Below are positions 44,597 to 57,056 of a DNA stretch of 64,000 bases, piece after piece. The DNA lies in the NCBI GenBank assembly GCA_028023455.1, contig JAQFVV010012972.1, positions 60,001-124,000 of the forward strand, in the 5' to 3' direction. Below the pieces are notes generated by a model that saw only the letters and a program-made list of their open reading frames with translations, ran no database searches and had not been told where the DNA came from. This DNA comes from Epiperipatus broadwayi. Its lineage: Eukaryota > Onychophora > Udeonychophora > Euonychophora > Peripatidae. A program made the position numbers and the translations under genes. How positions within the stretch are numbered: the first letter of the stretch is position 1; each line of letters starts with the position of its first letter.

Positions 44597-46265
44597 TGTG
44601 CCATTACTTTTCATAACTAAAAGTTTGTAGGCCAAGAATCAAAGATTTTAATTACAGCTGAAATCATATCATATGAGGGCACCACCAGTAAATAATCTGG
44701 AGCCACGAAATTAGAGAATCTTATATTGCGGCTGTTAATTTTTATACATATGACAGATCCAGCTAATCTCCCTTGCAATCCCTTTTTTATATATATGCGT
44801 GTATACGCTATGGTCATATGTTTGATTATTACATACAAACGCTAAAGGAATAAACGCGAACACTTACATGTGTTTCAAATAAAAAGTTTTATTATAAAAT
44901 CTTTTTTTTTAATACCTTTCTTTTATTCAAGACTATTGATAGAAACAAATCATTTATAATTACCCCCTCTACCCCCTTCTTTTGTATAAACTTAACCCAA
45001 CTAACATTATCGTTCTTTTTCTTTCTTTTTTTAATAAAAAACAATACAGGTGAAGAGTAACATATTTTCCGTTCTCGAAGGAACATGCACTTTTACTTAT
45101 ATATATAAGCGTCCCAGACTGACACAAATCTTGACCAGTGCAGAGACTAAGCGGTTTACTATTAGGAGACAGTAATTATTCTGAACCCCTACCCTCTCTT
45201 TCAATATTTACTCCACTCTTAAACTTTTCATTTGCTTTTTTAAATCATTTCTATTTTTAATCTCCCCTAGAGTCTTGAATTTTCCCTAAAGTTAGTTGAA
45301 AACCCTTTTTAAAGAAAAATACAAATATAAATAAAGTATGAAATTCAAATAAAATTAATTGGATAAAGTAAACATAAGCGTTATAAATATATGCATAAAA
45401 AAAAACTTTCTATTGTCGCAACTTATAGTTCATAGCTGGTTAAATATAATCTCCATTAGAGGTGTTTTTAAATTTAGCAATCAATAGTTCAAGCAAAAAG
45501 CAAAGTTTATATTAACCTGATCGATCAGTGTCCATACGTATTCCTTGGGATCCTTTGGGAGTTGATTCACAGTAACGCATTTTGTCCTCTGGCTTAACTT
45601 CGCTTTCTTTTCGGTGGTTTATCAGTGATGAAATCCAGAAATCGGCTAGGGTCTCGGCTGGGGACGGATTTTAGTTGTTTAGCCTTCTAACATTTTTATT
45701 TTTCCTAAGTTCTCTTCTGTTATAACAAATTAATAATTAATTAAACAATAGGTTTGTCTCTTATTTATAGTCCTTTTTCCATTGTCCTTTTATCTGATCA
45801 CGTTCCCAGCCAGTGCATTTCTTTTTTTTTTTTAGTTTTTTTAACACCAACTAACTAGAAGCCACGACAATAGAATTAATTAAATTCTTTTCTCTCTTCC
45901 CCCCACCTTTTCAGATCAGAAAATTTAATTACGAAATTGTTTTAAAAAACAAAATTTTTTTTAATTGATATCACTTTCGATGTAATCTCAACCCAATTAA
46001 AAAATAACTAATGTACCATTTTGTTTTTTTTTTCTTTCTATTCTGTTCTTTTAAAATCCCATTAAAAATAAAACAATAAATAATGCCAACAAAAACCCAC
46101 TATATATATATAAAAAAAAACTAATAAATAATACCGCAAAAAAAAAAAACTTTCTATATACACAGCATTTATTTATTATTATTATACGCCTAATATATAT
46201 GTGTATGTATGTGATTTTTATATATATAAAAAATATAACATGAGCCGCTCGAAATTATCAGCTCA
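44597..46265 (-). repeat. 3' LTR of element 2
   Basis: 1669 bp, collinear with 47534-48454 joined to 51158-51904. Small ORFs inside (for example 44838-44617) are not supported as genes. Confidence 0.88.
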
Positions 46266-46305
46266 TTGCATCTCTTCTGGAAAAAAAATATTAAAAAAAA
46301 AAACT

Positions 46306-47418
46306 TTAATTACTCCGTGTAGGCTTGCCTGTAAATTCTCTTATCCCGTTACCTTTTCCACTAGGTTCATTACTATTTTCCCACCTAATCTTAGAGTCTT
46401 CCCCGTCTTCCGTATCGTTATACTCCATATCAACTAATATTTCTATGGTTTCCTCAATCAATAGCTGTCGATTTTCTGCCAGTTTCCGCTGTACCCCTGA
46501 AGGAAGGTTGTATCTTATCGTTCTCGCTATTTGAAATTGGTCCATTGGATAAGCTTTCAATGTTCTTAATTTTGCGCCTTGATGCTGGAAAAACTGACTG
46601 TATGTTCCATCTTTGTCAGGTTTATATTTCTCTCATGATATTTTCATGCGTATACCTCTTGTTTTTCCACACCCCAGAATGCCCGTAGAATCATGTTTCG
46701 ATATTCCGAGAAAGTTTTGGGTCTGTAATTTACAGCTTTCCACCATTCCTGCGCAGGACCACTTAAATAGCTTGTCGCTATAATAATTTTTTTTGCTTCT
46801 TCTGATCTATGAAAGTGAAAAAAATCTTGGAAACTATTCAAGTAATCAAGTGGGCTTTCTTCCCTGTCTCCTTTAAACCCTTTTAAATGAATAAACTTGG
46901 CTAATTCCATTCTATTGAGGCTATTTTCCTCAGGTTCGTTCAGTTTCTTTTCCATTTTACTTTCCTCCATGTCTATTCCTGTCCACTTCTTTCGTGGTTT
47001 TACTTTTATTTGTTCTAGTTGTTCTTCCCCTTCCCTTTCTCTCTCACTATCCTTATCAGCTTCGTCTGTTCTACTTAAATCCCCATTTATATCCGATCTG
47101 TTTTCTTTACTCTCTTTTAACTCATTTATCTCTTTTCTCGTGTCTTTGATCATTTTTTTAAATTTCTTTTATTTTTTTCCGGTCTTCTTCTATCATACCT
47201 TTAATCTCCTTTATTTCTTTCCAGTCTTCCAAAACTATTCTTTTTAGGTCATTAATAGCTCCCAGTATCTCTTCCAACTGACACCACTCGGGATTCCTGA
47301 ATGACACCACTGGGCTTTCCGCTACACTTTCGTCCTCACTCGTTTTTATTTTTGTCTTTTTTTGTTCTATACTTAATTCTAAATCCTCCCCCAACCAAGA
47401 CACCAACTCTGATCTCAT
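46306..47418 (-). pseudogene. gag: Broken gag of element 2
   Basis: Three frame segments read in order on the minus strand. 47418-47158 has an acidic N-terminal part with a coiled coil rich in K/E/I. 47153-46644 has a charged linker and the Gag core, with LSGPAQEWW, FSEYRNMILRAFWG and a related spacing to element 1. 46643-46306 has LRTLKAYPMDQF and a helical C-terminal end. A frameshift at an A-run near 47155 and another disruption near 46643 break it. The match to element 1 Gag runs through the core and C-terminal helices, so the two elements belong to related lineages. No CCHC or protease is present. Confidence 0.82.
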
Positions 47419-47476
47419 CTAAAACCTAAACCACCCACCTATCTCACAACTCTTATCTCCAGCCGTTTATTTTTCT

Positions 47477-47504
47477 CGTAGGCCCCAAAACGTTGGGTAC
47501 GCCA
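47477..47504 (-). other. Primer-binding site candidate, tRNA-Lys-like
   Basis: The minus strand from 47504 reads TGGCGTACCCAACGTTTTGG, then GGCC and CGAG. This matches the complement of tRNA-Lys (TGGCGCCCAACGTGGGGC) with small insertions, parallel to element 1. It lies about 29 bp from the LTR end at 47534, further than usual, which could mean a shifted LTR boundary or a decayed leader. Confidence 0.5.
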
Positions 47505-47533
47505 TTTTCCATCTTTTCTCTAGCCTACCCCTC

Positions 47534-50500
47534 TGTGCCATTTTCGTAACTAAACATTTGTAGGCCAAGAATCAAAGATTTTAATTACAGCTGAAATCAT
47601 ATAATATGAGGGCACCACCAGTAAATAATCTGGAGCCACGAAATTAGAAGAATCTTATATCGCGGCTGTTAATTTTTATACGTATGACAGATCCAGCTAA
47701 TCTTCCTTGCAATTCCTTTTATATATATATATGCATGTATACGCTACAGTCATATGTTTGATTATTACATACAAACGCTAAAGGAATAAACGCGAACACT
47801 TACATATGTTTCAAATAAAAAGTTTTATTATAAAATCTTTTTTTATTTTTATACCTTTCTTTTATTCAAGACTATTGATAGAAACAAATCATTTATAATT
47901 GCCCCCTCTACCTCCCTCTTTTGTATAAACTTAACCCAACTAACATTATCATTCTTTTTCTTTTTTTTTAAAATAAAAAACAATACAGGTGAAGAGTAAC
48001 ATATTTTCCATTCTCAAAGGAACATGCGCTTTTACTTATATATATAAGCGTCCCAGACTGACACGAATCTTGACCAGTGCAGAGACTAAGTGGCTTACTA
48101 TTAGGATACAGTAATTATTCTGAACTCCTACCCTCTCTTTCAATATTTACTCCACTCTTAAACATTTCATTTGCTTTCTTAAATCATTTCTATTTTTAAT
48201 CTCCCCTATAGTCTTGAATTTTCCCTAAAGCTAGTTGAAAACCCTCTTTAAAGAAAAATACAAATATAAATAAATTACGAAATTCAAATAAAATTAATTG
48301 GACAAAGAAAACATAAGCATTATAAATATATGCATGAAAAAAAAAAACTGTCTATTGTTGCAATTTATAGTTCGTGGCTGATTAAATATAATCTCCATTA
48401 GAGGTGTTTTTAAATTTAGCAATCAATAGTTCAAGCAAAAAGCAAAGTTTATATTGTAACACTCAGAATCATCTATCTCGCTAACACACTGCAGAATTCA
48501 AACCCCAGACATGAAACTGAACATTCTAGGAGGGGTTGCCTTCTAGATATACTAAGTTCGAATCTAAAGCCCAAATTTCACAGCGCCATCTACATGACAA
48601 CGCATCTGATACCACTACTAGTATGACCTTTGACTGGTGCCTGGTGGTCAGGGAGAAACAGAAGACTCTATACTAAAAGAAGTTTGGGTGGCTAATTAAC
48701 GTCTATGGATTTACAAAAGAAATGCAGAAAATATATATATATATAGACCGAAACAGTGATAGGAATCAAATAAAATAAGAGATCAAATTTAGTTTTAAAT
48801 AATTTCACAAAATTTATTCATATAAATTATATATATAATGCCACTGTCTGCTTATATGAGACAGGGATGTGTATTAAATAATTGTTGGCATTATATTCCC
48901 ACAACTGACAAAAGACTTTAAAACAAAGTGATATATTCTATTCCTCGGGCTAATAGCATTATGATAATGTGCTTGACAAAATAGGAACATGTGCGAGGTG
49001 CTTTGAGTAATTATACATGTTTAAGAAAATATTTGAAAATTAAGTGTTCTAAAATATTTATTGATTTCGAGAATAGCACGGACTAAAGCTTACTGAGCAA
49101 CAAAGTGGAAATGTGATCAAAGTATTTATTTGAGAATAATAATAATAGAGTTGCATTGGGAGGTCAGTATTGCTGATAATGAATTTATTAAAGTTGGAGG
49201 GTGTGACACATTTAAGTCACGGATGCTTTGTAAAATAAATATAAAATAAAAGAATATTGAAGATCCAGAATGATTACGGAGGGCATTTCGCCGCTAACCC
49301 GTAGGAAAGTATTGTTATGAACAGCCGAAACTTAGCAACTGTGTGACGATTGCGTTTAATTCCCAGGTGTGTCATTTGGGACACACTCTGCCTGGAAACT
49401 GCAATAAACAAAAATAATGGACTTTGCCGTGTAAAGAATCCTTGGAAAAATAAAATAAAGCGGTCTCAACAGCCAATTCATTTACCAGCAATACGAGACT
49501 AGTGTATATAAAAACATACTGAATGGGTTTTACTTGGATTAAGAGAAATGCCCAATCAAATTCCCCGAAATTCATTTAAAAGGGTCCGCACATTCTCGAC
49601 ATTAATGATGAACTTTGTAATTAAAGTAGAACACGGTAATTAAAATAGGAAAATGCATGCTTGTGGGTTTGAAAAGTAAGTATAAATTTATATACGCAAT
49701 CATGCATTAGGGGACACATTTAATCATTGACCTCGCACATACTCTCCTATTAGATTAAAATCAATAACATGTAGATTTTAAACTATGTGATTATATTATA
49801 TATTAAAGAATAGAATCTCCCTCGAACGAGTGATTTGCAAGATAATAAAATTGGAAAATTATAAATTTAAAATATGCCTTAATAGCGGCGTCTTACTTTC
49901 AATAAAGGGAATAGTTCACTCGGTCAAAGACGATTCTGACACATTATCATAATAAAATAAAAGAAAGCTTTATAAATAGAAAATATTAACCCAAGGATAG
50001 AGCAAAACGGTTGATTATATTTGAACACTTTAAAGAAGTACATAATAAAGTTATGTGAAATAAAAGAAAAACAATTTTAAATAGCTATAGCATGTTAGTT
50101 ATCACAAGAGCTCTTGGGTTAATTTAGGGTTACCTCTGGAGAAGCATTTAGGTAGATTGATGGTCGGCAGGTTTTTATATAATTTAACAGCAAAATCTGG
50201 AAATGTTCATATTTTTGGCAGCAGCAGCAGTTCCGGGGTTTCTTATGTGATAGCTTCTGATGGGCTGGAGCAGTGGCCGGCTATTCCGAGGGGACATAGC
50301 CATCTTAACGCCTCTACTCTGTCATGTCAAGGTTAGCAAATTATTAGACTAGAACTCATAATGATTTCTCTTAGCAACATTAGAATAATCCAGAACAAAA
50401 GAAAAACCTCCTTTTTATAGTAGAATTTAAGAAAAGAACTGCCCTGGAGCATTACAAAAATATATCGAACTTATCAGCTGTAATCATCCGAATGTCTAAA

Positions 50501-51904
50501 GGAATTCAACATTAATTAATTTCTTTTGTTACTTTCCCTGTCGACATTCGAATTACTAACTAGATTTAATTAAAAATTACTTTTATTAATTGAAGAAAAC
50601 CTTAAGTGGACATCTGCTGTTTTTAGATAAACTTATAGAAGATTACCTAATTAAACTATTGTCCATCATTTATTTTAACAGAAATATTTGGAATGACTTT
50701 TATTAAATTAAACGAAAATTATTTTACTTTTAACTTGCAATATTTGAATCTATTTATTAAACGAATATTTACTAAATGAATTTTATTTTAAATCAAAATA
50801 TCAGTAATATATTTGTAAATAGATTCAAACAAAATAACTTTAACAATTTATAATTTTGATATGTTTTAAAATGCATATCATAGTGTGTGCGCAATTACGA
50901 CTTATATAACCTTCTTTTTAATAAATCAAAATTATGTGAACATATACATAATCTATAATCTTTTATTTATTTGGGAATGACTTATATATATAATACGAGC
51001 ATTGTACTCGTGGTTTAAAATTAGGCAGGATTTTCGGTATATAAGCGTATTGCAGACACACTATGATAGATTGGGGTTCAAACTAAGGTATGAGGTAGTA
51101 AATAGGTGAGAAAAGGTGAAACGAAGATCTGCAAAGCAGACCTTACTGTTTCAAAATTAACCTGATCAATCAGTGTCCGTACATATTCCTTGGGATCTTT
51201 TGGGAGTTGATTCACAGTAACGCATTTTGTCCTCCGGCTTAACTTCACTTTTTCTTCGGTGGTTTATCGGTGATGAAATACAGAAATTGGCTAGGGTCCC
51301 AGCTGGGGACGGATTTTAGTTGTTTAGCCTTCTAACATTTTTATTTTTTTAAGTTCTCTCCTGTTATAACAATTTAATAATTAATTAAACAATAGGTTTG
51401 TCTCTTATTTATAGTCCTTTTTCCATTGTCCTTTTATCTGATCACCTTCCCGGCCAGTGATTGCATTTCTTTTTTTTTAGTTTTTTTTAACACCAACTAA
51501 CTAGAAGCCACGACAATAGAATTAATTAAATTCTTTTCTCTCTTCCCTCCACCTTTTCAGATCAGAAAATTTAATTACGAAATTGTTTTAAAAAACAAAA
51601 ATTTCTTTAATTAATATCAATTTCGATGTAATCTCAACCCAATTAAAAAATAACTAATCTACCGTTTTGTCCTTTTTTTCCTTTCTATTCTGTTCTTTTA
51701 AAATCCCATTAAAAATAAAACAATAAATAATGCCAACAAAAACCCACTATATATATAAAAACTAATAAATAATACCGCAAAAAAAAAACTTTCTATATAT
51801 ACAGCATTTATTTATTATTATTATACGCCTAATATATATGTGTATGTAGGTGATTTTTATATATATAAAGAATATAACATGAGCCGCTCGAAATTATCGG
51901 CTCA
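47534..51904 (-). repeat. 5' LTR of element 2 (interrupted)
   Basis: Portions 47534-48454 and 51158-51904 together match 44597-46265. The break falls at TTTATATTAACCTGATC of the intact LTR (around 45513). Confidence 0.85.
48455..51153 (+). mobile_element. Nested insertion, probable 2.7-kb solo LTR
   Basis: It starts TGTAACACTCAG and ends GTTTCA, following the TG...CA rule. The flanks are ATAT (48451-48454) and AAAT (51154-51157), a possible 4-bp duplication with one change; the uninterrupted site is in the other LTR. No convincing ORF and no internal direct repeat were seen, which fits a solo LTR. A TATA-like TATATAAGCG occurs near 51040. A DNA transposon is less likely because the ends are not inverted repeats. 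Confidence 0.5.
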
Positions 51905-52076
51905 ATATATTCAAATTATATTCTTCTTTCAGTGCATTTTTAACCTTATTTATGTATATACACACATTATAAAACAATATTTATTATTAGAGATAATAAA
52001 TATTGTTAATAACCATTATAAAAAGCAGAAGTACTCTCAGTTAATGGATGGACAAAGAATGATATCTATTAATTAA

Positions 52077-53077
52077 CAACAAATTCATAAAAGCTAAAAA
52101 TAAGTCTATAAGTATTTATGTGTAATATATATTTTTTAAGTTCTAAATATCTTCATTATTTTTACAAATATAAAATTACACAAAAATGGAAATTCTTTAG
52201 AACTTATGATGGCTTGTTATTTTTTTTTTTTTATGTTTACTTTTTCCCGATTTAACAATCTATTCAGGTTCCAACTCTTCCTTTCTCATCTGAATAAGTC
52301 ATTGCAAGAACTTTCTCCATATTTAAACATATTATTTTACAATTAAATCTTTTTCCTATATCGTGTATATATAATTTTTATTTATTTCAAATGATAGACA
52401 TTCCAAATGTTAATTTTTGAACTTTGTAAAATAAGAATATAAAATACTAAATGGGGAGGTGATAGACATTATTAGATTTATATATTTTATCTATTTACAA
52501 ATTTAAAATGAAAGATTAGATATTTGAATTCCATTAATTTTCAAATTTTAGCATACATAATTAATTTCATTGTTCAAAAAAAAAAACCTATGTGGAATCA
52601 CTTATAATTAACAATGTTTGTTTCTTTTTATAATTATTAAATTAGTACCTCAATATTCTTTTAAAATAAAGCAATAATACTATTATATTCTTACTAGAAT
52701 AAATTTTACCTTTTTTATTAATTTTAATGAATATAATTTAAATGTTGTCTTTATATTTTGTTGCATATATTTTTAAAAATGTTTAAATTACTTAGATCAG
52801 TAATAATTCATACACGTTTCATTTCCATATATGCAAATTGGCTATATTTTCTTTTTTAATATTAATTGTTTTATTTCATAAGTATGATTGTATAATTAAT
52901 TTGTAATTTGTATCAATAATATTATTTTGGGCTAAACATAACTTGGTGCAATAAAAGAGTTTTAGATTCTTGGGCATAATGTGTCCTTGGGTTGCAAAAT
53001 AGAAGTTACTTCGGTAATTAAACTTCTTATAAACTTAGAATAAATCTTTCTATCATAATTTCTTATTTTACTTTCAG
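52077..53077. other. Intron or intergenic sequence upstream of the gene
   Basis: AT-rich, no ORF or repeat partner seen. It ends in TTTACTTTCAG, a strong 3' splice site, so an untranslated upstream exon must lie further left or in unassembled sequence. Confidence 0.5.
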
Positions 53078-53131
53078 ATAGTTGCGTTCCATGGCTTCCC
53101 TTAACCAAGATGTTCACAGTGAAACCCAAAG
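53078..53131 (+). CDS. Unidentified gene, first visible coding exon (ATG at 53091)
   Basis: The exon follows acceptor TTTACTTTCAG and ends at donor AAAG|GTGAAG. Thirteen nucleotides of 5' UTR precede ATG 53091, after which 13 codons (MASLNQDVHSETQ) and two bases follow. Across five exons with matching phases (2, 2, 1, 1, 0) one frame stays open for 119 codons, and all ten splice sites fit GT/AG consensus. The encoded N-terminus is polar. A basic cluster, KRKRISEDELPCKR, looks like a bipartite nuclear localisation signal. A cysteine-containing region and a helical, lysine-rich region follow. I do not recognise the family and no enzymatic motif is evident. The gene continues past the window. 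Confidence 0.78.
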
Positions 53132-54143
53132 GTGAAGTCCTCTTCCTCCTAGTATATTAATTGCTCGTTGTTAATAAAACAGTAATTTCATTAATATTTG
53201 TTGAATTCATTATTTTTTAATTAAGTTATTTGAATTTACAATATGGCAGAAAATTTAACATATATAAATTTATACATCCGAATGAGGTTGGTATAACTAC
53301 AAATAAAATAATGTTAGAAGTTTGTACAATCTAAAATAAGGAGACAAATTTATTATGTAAACTGGAACTGAAGAATAATGGAATTGAAGATTGTAGAAAG
53401 GAAGTCACGTGTAGAACAATTCCATCGCTCTAACAAATTATGGTTTTGGTATGCAAAAAGTGCTTTAAAATGTAATTCCTAAAAGTTATTTTAGTGGTAT
53501 TAACAAAATATTATGTATATATATTTTAAAAAGTTTTCTGGTTTTCTTTTTTGGGAGTTCATAAGGAGTGCAATGAATTGATTCCATGTCGAGTGCTCTA
53601 CCAACTATATCACGCCATTCAGGGCAGTGTATGTATATATGATGCAGTAATAATCTAATAGCTTAAAAAGTGCATAGAAGCATTTGTTAATGTATGTTCA
53701 TCACTAAAGTACTGTTTAATAATAAAAGATTTCAGCAATTTTAAAGCTTTTAGTTTTCTAAAATATAAGAATTATTAAAGTTAATGTCTGTTTGGAACAC
53801 ATTTTTAGCCATTATCACATTATAACATCAAAAACCTTTTCATTGTTAAGAGAAAAAAGTGTTCATGCTTATAAAATATGACATTAAATTACAATATAGA
53901 ATTTAAATCCTGTCCCCCAACTAATTTGAAGTATAAAAATAAACAAACAAAAGATAAAATAATAAATAATAGTGAAGAGCACATTAAAAGTACTCTTGTA
54001 TCTCTAACAACTGAATCGAAGTTTAATTGATTGTTTAAATGGATGTTAAATTCTCTGCTCATCAGTTTGATATCACTGTAGGTAAATAGAATTTTCTTGC
54101 TTTATGGCAGATTATTATTTAAATTTGTTTAAAAATTTTACAG
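53132..54143 (+). other. Intron 1 of the visible gene
   Basis: Starts GTGAAG and ends TTTTACAG. It contains a tRNA-like fragment on the minus strand (53586-53625) and otherwise AT-rich unique sequence. Confidence 0.65.
53563..53625 (-). repeat. tRNA-like fragment in intron 1
   Basis: The minus strand reads GGCGTGATATAGTTGGTAGA then GCACTCGACATGG, an acceptor/D-arm pattern close to a real tRNA (AGTTGGTAGAGC A box). The T-arm part is not recognisable, so it is a tRNA-derived SINE head or pseudogene. Confidence 0.6.
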
Positions 54144-54215
54144 TTTTGGTGTTGCAACAAGCACTTCTGGTGTTAAACGAAAAAGAATCTCTGAAGATGA
54201 ACTTCCATGTAAAAG
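54144..54215 (+). CDS. Unidentified gene, exon 2
   Basis: 72 nt between TTTTACAG and AAAAG|GTAATC. It completes a split codon and encodes SFGVATSTSGVKRKRISEDE followed by LPCK and a split R. It carries the serine/threonine-rich stretch and the KRKR basic cluster. Phase 2 at both ends. Confidence 0.78.
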
Positions 54216-54315
54216 GTAATCCATCACTTATACTATCAGCATTCACATTTAAGAATGATTTGATAATTTTGTTTTACATTAAATACTTTAACATTAACTT
54301 TTTCTTTTCTTTCAG

Positions 54316-54350
54316 GATGTTTAGCATTCCAAAGTCAAAAAAGTTCTGCG
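54316..54350 (+). CDS. Unidentified gene, exon 3 (35 nt)
   Basis: A very short exon between TTTCTTTCAG and TGCG|GTAAGT, encoding (R)MFSIPKSKKFC plus one base. The strong polypyrimidine tract, near-perfect donor and phase match support it despite its size. Skipping it would shift the frame. Confidence 0.72.
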
Positions 54351-54763
54351 GTAAGTAAGATTCTCCTACTAGATGTACTATTATTAGTCACATGAATTAC
54401 TAAATACTATTTTAAAACTAGCATCTCTTTTCAAATATGGCTAGTTGGTCTGATTGTAAAATGTATCAGAAGCAATGAAGACTTACAAGACAAATGTTAT
54501 TATTCTATGAGTAACTTCAAAATGTAATCCTAAGTTTATTTTTAATCAACTCTAAACTGCATTGTTAGAGTATTTCCCTTTTGCAATAAGAATTAAGCTA
54601 TTGCTAGATGCAACACAAAATGGTCAGTATATCCTAATCTCCTTATTTATCATATTACTAAACTCAGTCATGACATTTTCAAATAGTTTTTGCTTCAGTT
54701 AACATGCAGTCCACATATAGTACACTGATAATTTAATGTAATGCCACATATATTTTGCAGTAT

Positions 54764-55123
54764 GGTTAATGTAAATTGTAATTATTAAAAGGATGATCAC
54801 CACTTGGTCGGATTTGTGGTTTTTTTAGTGTATTTCACTTTACAAATTAAATATTAATTTTTCTTCCACATTGTTTTATTCTCCTGATCTCAATGATGTA
54901 CTTTTGACCAGGAATTATATTTTCAGTTGTACTGACTTGATCTCCATTTAAACAACAATGTCTTTAAAAGATTTGAATTGTTTTGATATCTAGCTGATCT
55001 GTTTCTAAGTAGTTATTATTAAGATTTTCTAAAATGTAGAAGTATTCTTACATAGGTTCATTAAATATATCATTGTTAATTTATTACCTAGAAATAACTT
55101 GGCATTTTTTACTTATTTGGCAG
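54764..55123 (+). repeat. Intron segment duplicated at 8689-9070
   Basis: The 3' part of intron 3, duplicated in inverted orientation with part of exon 4. The duplication starts near GTTAATGTAAATTG. Confidence 0.85.
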
Positions 55124-55255
55124 ATTGCTCAACAGACAATCCATTGACTGAATATTGTCGAAGAAAGCCACTAATCCAAAAAACATTTATTAAATTCTTC
55201 CAGAAAGAATTTCAGTGGCTTAAAGACAAACAGTTAATAAGGCAAGACAAACTAG
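55124..55255 (+). CDS. Unidentified gene, exon 4
   Basis: 132 nt between ATTTGGCAG and CTAG|GTAAGA. It encodes DCSTDNPLTEYCRRKPLIQK followed by a helical, aromatic and lysine-rich stretch with FIKFF, EFQWLKDKQ and RQDKL. Two cysteines 9 residues apart could bind metal but there is no recognised motif. The partial paralogue at 8558-8688 keeps about 34 of 39 residues with several silent differences, which supports this being coding sequence under constraint. Phase 1 at the donor. Confidence 0.85.
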
Positions 55256-55936
55256 GTAAGAATAACATATTTGCTTTTTTTGTTGAACCGCTGCTGAGTT
55301 CATGCATTCTTGTGATATAAAATAGAATAATGGATCATTCTTTGAATGTAATGGAATTTCTTGATAATTTTGAGCTGTATTAGTCTTTTCTAATTGATTG
55401 ATAAATGTGTATTTAAAGTAATTGGTGTAAATAAGAATAAATAGGGTTTAGTAAGAATCTGCATCATAACTTACCTATGGTGAATAACTTTTTAAACAGT
55501 TATTTATCATATCATGACATTTTAGATTGGTTATCACAAATTGATGATGATAATGTATTTTCTGAGTGCAGAATAATGATCTCTAGCTATTTTGACATAA
55601 AAATAAAAAATACTAAAAATGTATTATTGCAGGGAATGGCTACATAAGAACATACTAGATTTATGTGTGTAATCATTTATTGATTACAATATACATAGAT
55701 TATCCATTTTGAGTAGATGACTTGATCATCTTGTTATCTGTTAACTAGCCTTTTTCTCTTCCAATATACCTCTAATTATATTATTTTTCACATCAATATC
55801 AAGAGTGTTATCAACTAATAATTTCTTAAACCATCAGCAATTTACTTCAATATAAAAAAGATTCAAATTTGTGTATGTTCTTTATCGGCATCCCAAAGTG
55901 GTTAATTTCTCTTTTATAACTTAAGGTTGTGTGCAC

Positions 55937-56008
55937 TTTTGGTAAATTTCATCATAATCATAGCTCACTTAATTAGGGTGATTATTACTATGATGAAATT
56001 TACCAAAA
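55937..56008 (+). repeat. 72-nt hairpin with perfect 19-bp stem
   Basis: TTTTGGTAAATTTCATCAT (55937-55955) pairs perfectly with ATGATGAAATTTACCAAAA (55990-56008). AATCA/TGATT (55956-55960, 55979-55983) extend the stem after a bulge, leaving an 18-nt loop. Size and shape resemble a pre-miRNA. A tiny foldback element is the alternative. It is intronic and in sense orientation. Confidence 0.6.
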
Positions 56009-56532
56009 CCCCTAGCAGCTTTGGGTTATAACAAGAAAGAATCAACTTAAATTAGGCAGACAAACATATGCAAATTTGAATTACAAATGCAAATGAAAGA
56101 AAAAATTCATATGATGAAAATGATTGTAACCATTCATTAAATATTTATAATACAATGTGTAAAACATCTATCTTTTTTGAAATATTCTATGAGTGCGCCT
56201 CCCCAGGAAGTTTTATAGGAATGTTTTTGTAACTATTCGTTGGAAATTTTCTTTCTAGAATTTTTATAAACATATTTTTTATGAAAAGTCGATGGCATTT
56301 TTTTCTACACTTTGATGAGAAACTGTCTTTTTTAAAAAAATATTGCTGAAAAATCTTCCAACTCCTTCTATAATGTGATGATCCGATCAATGTAAGAACA
56401 AGAATCAAATACTTTGTAAGAATTTGTAGATAGCCCCAGTTCCTTTTTTTTGCTCTTCTGTTGATGATCCAGAATAAAATGTTTATATTGCGAATGTAGA
56501 AATATCACCTTTACATTTAATGGATAATATTC

Positions 56533-56576
56533 ACGCACGCACACACACACATATATATATATATATGTGTGTGTAT
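56533..56576. repeat. Microsatellite (CA)n(TA)n(TG)n
   Basis: Compound repeat, self-complementary across its centre, so it can also form a hairpin. It lies in intron 4. Confidence 0.9.
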
Positions 56577-57056
56577 GATATCTATTGTTGAAAGCAATCA
56601 ATTCTTGAGTATGAAAATTAAAAAATATATAATTAAATGAGTTGAAGATCTCACAACACCATATTGATGCTCAAACATCACGTTATTTGTTATCAGAATC
56701 ATAATTGAATATATATATATATATATGTTTTAGTAATAGCATTTAGCTTAAATCACAATTCAACAAAGTATTTGTTGAATCATTATAATAAAAAAAAGAT
56801 CTTTAAAAGATGATGGTGGAAGAATGCAAAATATTATTCATTGTTAAAGAATAACTAGAGATCCAATATTAATATTATATTTTGACATCACACTAACATT
56901 TAACTGCATTCAACTATCAATTAGTTCTCCAATTTTAATTATAGTAGTATTGTCTAGAAGCACTGATTACAATGCTAAAATCATTTGCGGCCAGGATTCT
57001 CCACAATGAAAAAATACTGTACTATGGCTGCTCAAATTTTAATTGTTCTTTTTAAT

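Larger units (their letters stand above)
44597..51904 (-). mobile_element. Gag-only LTR retrotransposon 2, with nested solo LTR
   Basis: Two LTRs (44597-46265 and 47534-51904, the latter split by a solo LTR) flank an interior with only a broken gag. On the minus strand the LTRs start TGAGC-GATAATTTCGAGC and end AATGGCACA, the TG...CA rule. It is flanked on both sides by ATATAT, possibly the target duplication in a TA-rich site. No pol domains were seen in the 1.27-kb interior. LTR divergence is several percent, so it is older than element 1. Confidence 0.88.
55256..57056 (+). other. Intron 4, first part
   Basis: Unique AT-rich intron sequence with a 72-nt hairpin (55937-56008) and a CA/TA/GT microsatellite (56533-56576). 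No ORF of note. Confidence 0.6.

Noticed and set aside
46897-47247. 116-codon plus-strand ORF, serine/leucine/phenylalanine-rich
   Set aside because: Antisense shadow of the acidic/lysine-rich part of the gag remnant of element 2.
54104-54358. 84-codon plus-strand ORF at exons 2-3
   Set aside because: It reads through intron sequence in a different frame; the spliced reading with matching phases is better supported.
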